37,578 nt of DNA from an uncultured Bacilli bacterium (GTDB taxonomy: Bacteria > Bacillota_I > Bacilli_A > RF39 > UBA660): the NCBI GenBank assembly GCA_944363915.1, contig CALVVR010000014.1, positions 1 to 37,578 on the forward strand, in the 5' to 3' direction. Numbering within the stretch: the first letter of the stretch is position 1; the number at the start of each line of letters is the position of its first letter. This document shows positions 32,640 to 37,578 of this stretch, piece after piece. The position numbers and the translations under genes are program-made. The notes beneath the pieces were generated by a model that did not search any database, was not told where the DNA came from, and saw only the letters and a list, made by a program, of their open reading frames with translations.

Positions 32640-33605
32640 GTTATAATTACATATACTTTTTAGTCTACATTTTTCACACTGTGGAAATTCACCACAAATA
32701 TTAGCAGATTTTGATAAACAAAATTGTTGTAAAATCAATTCTATCTCTATTTCGCTTATTTTATTGATTTTTGATAATTTCTTTATTATAGATAATATTT
32801 GTTCAAATGTAGCTATTTCATTAGATACAATAGCTAATCTATTTTTCCCAAATAATCGTCCGATTTGAATACTATATTTACAACAATCAATACCTACCAT
32901 TTTCAAATAATCAAAAGTAATAGCTTTACCAACTTGTTTCAACTTATATTTTCCTTCACTAAAACATATCGCAATATCATTGGGATCATTTTTTAATATA
33001 AATTCATCCAAGCTGTTATGTTCTTCTTCTATTTTTTCTAATATATTTATATTGTAAGAAAGAGCATAAAGTTGTTTCTTTATTGCTGGATTGCTACAGT
33101 GCAATTTTTTTAATTCATTTATTAATTCATTTGGGTCAACTAATTTTAAATAATTTTTGTCAAAGTCATGAAAGATAGAATAAATTTTACTTTTATTTTC
33201 TTTTATATTTGTATCTCCCCAACGATTATTATTAAGTAAAGTAAATATTAATGCACTTAAATGTTCAGAAAAACTAAATTTTTTCCCACATTTCCTTAAA
33301 TTGATTATATTTATAATTTCTTTTGATTTGTTAATATAGTCATAGTTAACTTCTTCCATATTTTGCTTTATTAAAGGAATTATTTTTTCAAAAACATCAT
33401 CCGTCATAATTTGTATATTATTTAATTTAAATAATTTTAAATCATATCTCTTTTTTTCTGATATACATATTTTTATACGCTTAATTAACTCTTCATTATT
33501 TATAGATTTGACTTTTCCAATAGGGAACAAATAACCAGTTATGTTGCGATATTTAATCAATAAATCAATTAGTTCATCATTTATAACATTGTTTAGTTCA
33601 TTCAT
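32634..33605 (-). CDS. Endonuclease III-like HhH-GPD iron-sulfur protein
   Basis: 323 aa from ATG 33605 (RBS AAAGTGAG). C-terminal Cys array C-x5-C-x2-C-x5-C (ICGEFPQCEKCRLKSIC) close to the Nth/MutY [4Fe-4S] loop (C-x6-C-x2-C-x5-C). Before it lies a helix-hairpin-helix-like FDYLKMVGIDCCKYSIQIG with the Gly-Ile-Asp pattern of HhH-GPD glycosylases. The N-terminal region SEHLSALIFTLLNNNRWGD corresponds to the first helices of that fold. The usual catalytic Lys is not obvious. Lying next to the right junction, it is probable cargo: a DNA glycosylase or a defence nuclease. Confidence 0.68.
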   Translation of the reverse strand: MNELNNVINDELIDLLIKYRNITGYLFPIGKVKSINNEELIKRIKICISEKKRYDLKLFKLNNIQIMTDDVFEKIIPLIKQNMEEVNYDYINKSKEIINIINLRKCGKKFSFSEHLSALIFTLLNNNRWGDTNIKENKSKIYSIFHDFDKNYLKLVDPNELINELKKLHCSNPAIKKQLYALSYNINILEKIEEEHNSLDEFILKNDPNDIAICFSEGKYKLKQVGKAITFDYLKMVGIDCCKYSIQIGRLFGKNRLAIVSNEIATFEQILSIIKKLSKINKISEIEIELILQQFCLSKSANICGEFPQCEKCRLKSICNYNK

Positions 33606-33700
33606 ATAAATCTCACTTTCTTTACAAAATTTTATAAAAATGACTAACAAGTTAATATTGCAATTCCTTATAAAATAAGGCTTTTACACACTTTTTATAG

Positions 33701-33730
33701 TGGTATCACTATTTGGGGTTCTTCCCAAGG
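33701..33730. other. Right ICE attachment junction
   Basis: Element arm TGGTATCACT-ATTTGG-GGTTCTTCC (33701-33725), then CA (33726-33727) and host AGGAGTTCTTAC. The arm is the inverted counterpart of 1502-1525. Crossover lies in the Trp codon (TGG at 33725-33727 on the minus strand). Confidence 0.85.
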
Positions 33731-34087
33731 AGTTCTTACTTTTCTTGGACCATTTTCATCTTCATACCCTTTAGCTTCAGGTATGACATAACCCACGCAG
33801 TCAATTAACTTCACACTAGCTGTAAAGTCTTCTATTTTTATTTTAGCAGCATTGCTTGGAACAAATTTAGGCTCAGTTGTCATAATAGTTTTACCTTGAG
33901 CCGATTGAGGAATTTCATCTAAACATCTTTTTCTTTCATACTCATCTTCAATATTAGGTACAACTAAATTTTCAATTACTTTTTTAATAAAAGTTGATTT
34001 ACCTGTTCTAACAGCTCCAACTACTCCTAAATAAATTTCTCCTCCTGTCCTACTAGTAATACTTTTTATAATATCTATTTTTTCCAT
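33725..34087 (-). pseudogene. spoIVA: spoIVA, N-terminal part (interrupted by the ICE)
   Basis: Codons 1-121 of SpoIVA, including the Walker A GVVGAVRTGKST, the DEIPQSAQGKTIMTTEPKF segment, LIDCVGY and the conserved KGYEDENGPRKVRTPW. ATG at 34087 follows AGGGA; an upstream ATG at 34105 has no RBS. After the Trp codon the frame runs into ICE sequence (EEPQIVIPL) and stops at 33695, so the integrated form would make a 131-aa truncated ATPase domain with no coat-anchoring part. The rest lies at 386-1501. Confidence 0.93.
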
Positions 34088-34116
34088 ATATTCCCTACTT
34101 TCCATATCGTTAGTAA

Positions 34117-34144
34117 AATATATGTGATTAATTTAACTTTATAC
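34117..34144 (-). promoter_or_regulatory. Possible sigma-E promoter of spoIVA
   Basis: Minus strand GTATAAA (34138-34144), 13-nt spacer, CATATATT (34117-34124), which resembles the mother-cell sigma-E -35 and CATAnnnT -10 boxes, about 30 nt before the ATG. spoIVA is sigma-E dependent in B. subtilis. Confidence 0.4.
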
Positions 34145-34153
34145 CATTATTAT

Positions 34154-34399
34154 TTAAAACATTTTATCGATATCTTTAGGAACATTATCATTTTTAACAG
34201 CATTAATTATTTTATTTTCTTTTTCTTTAGATATATCTTTGCCAGTCATTTTACTTAATTCTTGAATTACTTCTCTTAAAGTGTTTTCATCTTTTAAATT
34301 ACCCTCTTGAAGTTTCTTAGCTAAACCTAAAATGGTGTCTTTACCAACATTGGTTTTCTTTTCGATTTTTTTAAAAAAGTTATCTGAAAAATTAAACAT
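34154..34399 (-). CDS. spoVIF: Stage VI sporulation protein F (SpoVIF)
   Basis: 81 aa, near the family's usual size. KIEKKTNVGKDTILGLAKKL, then LKDENTLREVIQELSKMTGK and the C-terminal ISKEKENKIINAVKNDNVPKD with its closing DKMF are the SpoVIF pattern. In Bacillus the protein is made in the mother cell and is needed for coat assembly. ATG at 34399 after GAGGTTGATAAT. Adjacent to spoIVA and co-directional, so the two may be expressed in the same sporulation stage. Confidence 0.85.
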   Translation of the reverse strand: MFNFSDNFFKKIEKKTNVGKDTILGLAKKLQEGNLKDENTLREVIQELSKMTGKDISKEKENKIINAVKNDNVPKDIDKMF

Positions 34400-34492
34400 A
34401 TTATCAACCTCAAAATATTATATGAATATTAAAAAAAAAGGTTATTGTTTTAAGGAAATGTGTTGAAATGAAGAAAAGGAGACTTTATAAGC

Positions 34493-34795
34493 ATGATAAT
34501 ATCAATGGGAGTTTTACAAAAAGATATCGATATTTATAGAAAAATGCTTGTTAGTTCTAAGTATATTGAAGAATTAAAAGTAGTCGATGAAATAATAGGA
34601 TATTTAAAAATTGACACTATAGCTCTTTATTATCGTTATCAAATGGTTTTAAAGCAATTAGAAAACTTTAGTTATTATGAAGCAACTATTTTAAAACGAT
34701 TAGAAAATGAACGATATCATAATACAGTAAAAAGCTTAAGTGAAAAACATTCTTCTCGTCATAATGTCATAACATTTTCTAAAAAAAGATTATAG
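34493..34795 (+). CDS. Small conserved-looking chromosomal protein, unknown
   Basis: 100 aa, helical, charged (KEL..YRYQMVLKQLENFSYYEATILKRLENERYH). ATG at 34493 or 34505; RBS AAAAGGAGA. Divergent from spoVIF and convergent with hisS, sharing a terminator with it. No family recognised. Confidence 0.62.
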   Translation: MIISMGVLQKDIDIYRKMLVSSKYIEELKVVDEIIGYLKIDTIALYYRYQMVLKQLENFSYYEATILKRLENERYHNTVKSLSEKHSSRHNVITFSKKRL

Positions 34796-34820
34796 CAATT
34801 TATTTCACTATAATCTTTTT
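34781..34820. terminator. Bidirectional terminator between the + gene and hisS
   Basis: 11-bp stem AAAGATTATAG / CTATAATCTTT with T-runs on both sides; it covers both stop codons. Confidence 0.85.
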
Positions 34821-36098
34821 GATTTGTTCTAAATTATTAATATCTATTTTTTCTTGCTCACCAGTAATCATATTTTTTAAATTGAAATAATTATTATTGA
34901 CTTCATCTTCACCCAAAACAATAACATAAGGGATGTTTTCTCGATTAGCAAATTCAAAACTTTTCTTTAGTTTCCGATCATTCATTTCAATATCGACTTT
35001 ATAACCTAATTTTCTTAGGTTGTTAGCTAAAATTAAACTTTCTTTTTTAGTATTCATCGGTATAACATAAATATCAATTAAAGATTTATTTTTAAATTGT
35101 TCTCTTTTTCTTAATATTTCATAGATTGCGGACAATCCGAAACTGATTCCAACTGCTGGATACTCATTACCATCATTGATAAAGTCAGTAATCATATTGT
35201 CATAACGACCACCACCACCAATGCTACAAGTTAATTCTTTAGAATATGCTTCAAAAACATTACCAGTATAATATTCTTGACCGCGAGCTAAAGTAGCAAC
35301 AAATTTAGTTTTGTCTTGAATACCTAATTTAACAATATATGATTCTAATTCTTTAATTTCTTCTAAGCCTTTTTTTATTAATTCATTATTAGTATTTTCA
35401 TATAACTTATTTAATTCATTAATATTTAATTTAAATATATTTAATAAATTTAATGCTGTTTGTTGTAATACACCAATTTTATTGAACTCTTCAATTATTT
35501 CAGCTTCACTTATTTTTTCTAATTTATCGATAATTGTAATAACACTAGAAACTAATTCATCATTTATATTTTGTTCTTTGATAATTCCTGACATTAAATT
35601 ACGACTGTTATATTTAATTAAAACATCAATATCTAATTTGTCACATCCATCAAGAAATAATGAAATTATTTCAGCTTCAATCAATTGACCAGAAATACCG
35701 ACAACATCGACATCACATTGAATAAATTCACGATCTCTTCCTGTTTTTACTGGACCATCTCTAAAAACTCGACCGATTTCATATCGTTTGAATGGTAATC
35801 TTAAATCTTTAGTTATAGCGATACATTTAGCAAAAGGTACTGTTAAATCATATCTTAATCCTAAATTTCTATTTCCTTGATCAGTTAATTTGTATATTTC
35901 ATTTAATATATCATTATTTTCGTCGTATTTACCAGCTAATAAGTCGTAATAACATAAAATTGGGGTTTCTAAAGGTTGATAACCATATTTTTCAAAAACT
36001 TCTTTTAAAGTATCATTGATATAATTTCTAATTTTTTGTTGTTCTGGCAAATAATCATAAGTTCCTTTAACATTTTTTAATTCGATTTTTCTTTTCAT
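34800..36098 (-). CDS. hisS: Histidyl-tRNA synthetase
   Basis: 432-aa class II synthetase that charges tRNA-His. Motif 1 region GTYDYLPEQQ, motif 2 KRYEIGRVFRDGPVK with the downstream REFIQCDVD, histidine loop ARGQEYYTGNVFEAY and motif 3 GGGRYDNMI are present, followed by an anticodon-binding domain (IDIYVIPMNTKKES...). The start is ATG 36098 after AAGGAGG; an upstream in-frame start at 36167 would read through the terminator hairpin and has no RBS. Expression is controlled by the leader attenuator at 36110-36262. Confidence 0.97.
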   Translation of the reverse strand: MKRKIELKNVKGTYDYLPEQQKIRNYINDTLKEVFEKYGYQPLETPILCYYDLLAGKYDENNDILNEIYKLTDQGNRNLGLRYDLTVPFAKCIAITKDLRLPFKRYEIGRVFRDGPVKTGRDREFIQCDVDVVGISGQLIEAEIISLFLDGCDKLDIDVLIKYNSRNLMSGIIKEQNINDELVSSVITIIDKLEKISEAEIIEEFNKIGVLQQTALNLLNIFKLNINELNKLYENTNNELIKKGLEEIKELESYIVKLGIQDKTKFVATLARGQEYYTGNVFEAYSKELTCSIGGGGRYDNMITDFINDGNEYPAVGISFGLSAIYEILRKREQFKNKSLIDIYVIPMNTKKESLILANNLRKLGYKVDIEMNDRKLKKSFEFANRENIPYVIVLGEDEVNNNYFNLKNMITGEQEKIDINNLEQIKKIIVK

Positions 36099-36109
36099 AA
36101 ATTCCTCCT

Positions 36110-36138
36110 TAAAAAAACTATACAGTTGCCTGTATAGT
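36110..36138 (-). terminator. Attenuator terminator of hisS
   Basis: Perfect 9-bp stem ACTATACAG / CTGTATAGT with GCAA loop (36117-36138) and a U7 run (36111-36117), directly upstream of the hisS RBS. Confidence 0.9.
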
Positions 36139-36262
36139 CTTATATTTACAGGCAACAAGCAACACAAATAGCACTTGTGCCTACATAATTTTATGTATTA
36201 ACAAGTGCGACTATTATGATGATGTTGTCTATTTAATTTTTTCATAATAATCTCTCCTCAAT
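36117..36262 (-). promoter_or_regulatory. Histidine ribosome-mediated attenuator of hisS
   Basis: In the leader RNA (minus strand) four regions can pair in exclusive ways. Region 1 CACTTGT (36201-36207, last leader codons) pairs with region 2 ACAAGTG (36172-36178), supported by TACATAA/TTATGTA. Region 2 AGGCACAAG (36174-36182) can instead pair with region 3 CTTGTTGCCT (36150-36159, one bulge). Region 3 GTTGCCTGTA (36147-36156) can pair with TACAGGCAAC (36125-36134), which destroys the terminator. If ribosomes stall at the His codons, 1:2 forms, 3 pairs with 4, and hisS is read. If they reach the stop they mask region 1, 2:3 forms, and the terminator folds. No T-box consensus is present. Confidence 0.85.
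36198..36245 (-). CDS. hisS leader peptide (15 aa, His-His-His)
   Basis: Reads MKKLNRQHHHNSRTC, with CAT CAT CAT at 36216-36224. RBS GAGGAG eight bases before ATG 36245. Too short for ordinary gene finders. Its last codons form region 1 of the attenuator. Confidence 0.85.
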   Translation of the reverse strand: MKKLNRQHHHNSRTC

Positions 36263-36268
36263 GCCTTG

Positions 36269-36297
36269 ATTATATCATTAAAACTTAAGTGTGTCAA
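36269..36297 (-). promoter_or_regulatory. Consensus sigma-A promoter of hisS
   Basis: Perfect TTGACA (36292-36297), 17-nt spacer, perfect TATAAT (36269-36274). Transcription should start near 36262, about 17 nt before the leader-peptide ATG. Confidence 0.92.
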
Positions 36298-36300
36298 ATA

Positions 36301-37365
36301 CTATTTATATATTCTAGGTATTCTTTTACCAACATTACAAATAACTTCATATTCGATAGTATTTAAATGTTTAGCTATTTTTTTAATATGATTTATATCT
36401 TTAATTACTTCTACTTTATCGCCGATTTCAACATTATCATCAATTTTTACAAATAACATATCCATACAAATATTACCAATAATCTCATATTCTTTATTAT
36501 TAATATAGACCGTTCTTCCTTTATTTGCCCTTATAATTCCATCACCATAGCCAATTGGAACGATAGCTATCTTTTCTTTTACCTTAGCTTGATAAGTTCC
36601 ATCATACCCAACTGTATCTCCAGGTTTTAAATTTTTAATTAAAATAACTTCGCTAATTAATTTAAATGTTGACTTAAGTGGTAAAGACTTAGAAGTAAAA
36701 CCATACATAATAATACCTAAGCGACAACCATTAACAAAGGGTAACTTAGGATATAAAACAGTCGCTTCGCTAGCAGTAATATGAACAATAGGGATATTTT
36801 TTAAATCGATGTTTTCGGTTAAATATTTAAATTTTTCAAACTGCTTTTCAGTAGTTTTTTTATCATTAGCCTTATAAATATGGGTATATATTCCTTCGAG
36901 AAAAATATTTTTATTATTCTTTATTTTATTATATACTTCTTCTAAATCCTTTTCGTTATCGATTCCAAGTCTTTTCATTCCAGTATCAACTTTTAAATGA
37001 ACTTTTAAATTAGAAATATTATTTTTTTCTACTTCATTATAATAATCTAAACTAGGAATAGTTATTGCAATATTGTTTTTTACACAAATATCTAAATATT
37101 TAGGGGAAATTATTCCTAAACATAAGATAGGAATATTTTTAATACTTTTTCTTATTAATAAAGCTTCTTCTAAACTAGATACAGCTAAATAATTACAACC
37201 ACCTTCTATTATTGCTTTAACTACTTTATTACTGAAATGACCATAACAATCAGCTTTTACAACTCCAAAATAATATTTATATCCAGGGTAATTATTAATT
37301 ATTGTTGTTACATTTTCTTTGATATTTTTTAAATTAACTTCGACATATGTATTTCTATAAATCAT
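36301..37365 (-). CDS. alr: Alanine racemase
   Basis: 354 aa, PLP-dependent enzyme making D-alanine for peptidoglycan. PLP lysine in GVVKADCYGH (Lys37); catalytic Tyr region in GYDGTYQAK; conserved HLKVDTGMKRLGI, RLGIIMYG and GNICMDMLFV. The start is ATG 37365, six bases after AAAGGTG; a GTG at 37374 lies inside that RBS. It follows a terminator of the upstream tRNA genes, so it depends on readthrough or on a promoter that I cannot see. The stop is right before the hisS promoter. Confidence 0.96.
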   Translation of the reverse strand: MIYRNTYVEVNLKNIKENVTTIINNYPGYKYYFGVVKADCYGHFSNKVVKAIIEGGCNYLAVSSLEEALLIRKSIKNIPILCLGIISPKYLDICVKNNIAITIPSLDYYNEVEKNNISNLKVHLKVDTGMKRLGIDNEKDLEEVYNKIKNNKNIFLEGIYTHIYKANDKKTTEKQFEKFKYLTENIDLKNIPIVHITASEATVLYPKLPFVNGCRLGIIMYGFTSKSLPLKSTFKLISEVILIKNLKPGDTVGYDGTYQAKVKEKIAIVPIGYGDGIIRANKGRTVYINNKEYEIIGNICMDMLFVKIDDNVEIGDKVEVIKDINHIKKIAKHLNTIEYEVICNVGKRIPRIYK

Positions 37366-37380
37366 TTTAATCACCTTTTA

Positions 37381-37409
37381 TTAAAAAATAAAAACCCTAT
37401 TAAGGGTTT
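37381..37409 (-). terminator. Terminator after the tRNA genes
   Basis: 6-bp stem AAACCC / GGGTTT with a 6-nt loop, then TTATTTTTT on the minus strand, just before the alr RBS. Confidence 0.7.
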
Positions 37410-37419
37410 AAATTTTAAA

Positions 37420-37496
37420 TGGTCGGGAAAACAGGATTTGAACCTGCAACCCCCTGGTCCCAAACCAGGTGCTCTACCAAGTTGAGCCATTTCCCG
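37420..37496 (-). tRNA. trnP: tRNA-Pro (anticodon UGG)
   Basis: 77-nt cloverleaf including encoded CCA. Acceptor CGGGAAA / TTTCCCG, anticodon stem CCTGG / CCAGG with loop TTTGGGA, T-loop GGTTCAAATCC. Anticodon TGG reads Pro codons. Confidence 0.95.
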
Positions 37497-37502
37497 ATTA
37501 GA

Positions 37503-37578
37503 TGGTGCGCTCGAAGGGATTCGAACCCCTGACCTTTTGGTTCGTAGCCAAACACTCTATCCAACTGAGCTACGAGCG
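37503..37578 (-). tRNA. trnR: tRNA-Arg (anticodon ACG), first base cut by window edge
   Basis: Anticodon stem TTTGG / CCAAA with loop CTACGAA (anticodon ACG), T-loop GGTTCGAATCC and encoded CCA. The acceptor 3' strand CGAGCGC needs a 5' GCGCTCG, of which the first G lies just outside the window. Confidence 0.95.

Larger units (their letters stand above)
1501..33726. mobile_element. Integrative conjugative element (~32.2 kb) inserted in spoIVA
   Basis: The boundaries come from the two halves of spoIVA and from inverted arms at each end (1502-1525 and 33701-33725). Contents: large serine recombinase at the left end, MOB-L relaxase with RHH accessory proteins and an oriT-like hairpin, VirD4 and VirB4 ATPases, TrbL-like and PrgI channel proteins, an M23 cell-wall hydrolase, sortase and adhesin, an anti-restriction protein, an orphan methyltransferase and XRE regulators. 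These are the parts of a Gram-positive self-transmissible element. Cargo includes an ABC-transporter/lipoprotein cassette and a HEPN cassette. All core genes look intact, so it is probably functional. Many of its genes seem to use AUA start codons. Confidence 0.93.

Noticed and set aside
33695-34105. A separate small GTPase-like gene
   Set aside because: It is the N-terminal part of spoIVA; its last nine codons are ICE sequence.
36110-36262. T-box riboswitch before hisS
   Set aside because: No GGTGGnACCGCG-type T-box sequence; the structure fits a leader-peptide attenuator.
1-37578. AUA reassigned to Met in this organism
   Set aside because: ATA stands at conserved Ile positions, for example in the SpoIVA E-I-G segment, so it is Ile inside genes; only the initiator role is unusual.
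1-37578. CRISPR array
   Set aside because: No regularly spaced direct repeats found.
37420-37578. tRNA genes as ICE attachment site
   Set aside because: The element boundaries are in spoIVA; no element sequence or att repeats occur near the tRNAs.

Overview
The window is strongly AT-rich and comes from a spore-forming low-GC Gram-positive (Bacillota). The chromosomal genes are hup (HU), spoIVA, spoVIF, hisS, alr and two tRNAs. The spoIVA-hup order also occurs in Bacillus subtilis. Placement nearer than phylum (for example an Erysipelotrichia-like gut lineage) would be a guess. The code is standard: W is TGG, TGA is a stop, and ATA stands at conserved Ile positions inside genes.

Layout. 1-1501: 3' part of hup (minus strand) and the C-terminal three quarters of spoIVA. 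1501-33726: an integrated conjugative element (ICE) of about 32.2 kb inserted inside spoIVA. 33725-37578: the N-terminal quarter of spoIVA, spoVIF, a small plus-strand gene, hisS with a histidine leader-peptide attenuator, alr, tRNA-Pro and tRNA-Arg. Almost everything is on the minus strand; only two XRE regulators in the ICE and one small chromosomal gene are on the plus strand.

The ICE. A large serine recombinase lies just inside the left junction. Going right come small genes that may include the excision factor, an ArdC-like anti-restriction protein, accessory proteins, a cargo cassette (lipoprotein-like secreted protein, three membrane permeases, ABC ATPase, two more membrane proteins), the VirD4 coupling protein, a MOB-L relaxase with two small ribbon-helix-helix proteins and a hairpin that looks like oriT, an M23 peptidase, the VirB4 ATPase, two DUF4313-like proteins, a HEPN-protein cassette with its own promoter and terminator, PrgI, a TrbL/VirB6-like channel protein, a sortase, a thioester-domain adhesin, a small pilin-like membrane protein, an orphan DNA methyltransferase, a sigma-like activator, XRE regulators and an endonuclease III-like iron-sulfur protein. 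The joined ends form an imperfect palindromic attP.

Three observations stand out. (1) The ICE splits spoIVA exactly at one Trp codon. Precise excision would restore a 491-codon gene, close to the 492 aa of B. subtilis SpoIVA, so the element is either a sporulation knock-out or a skin-like intervening element removed in the mother cell. (2) At least twelve ICE genes appear to start with AUA placed 5-9 nt (usually exactly 7) after a strong Shine-Dalgarno sequence, often overlapping the previous stop as ATAA or ATAG; the chromosomal genes here use ATG. (3) hisS is preceded by a consensus promoter, a 15-codon leader peptide with three consecutive His codons, and mutually exclusive hairpins ending in a terminator: ribosome-mediated attenuation instead of the T-box usual for Bacillota synthetase genes.
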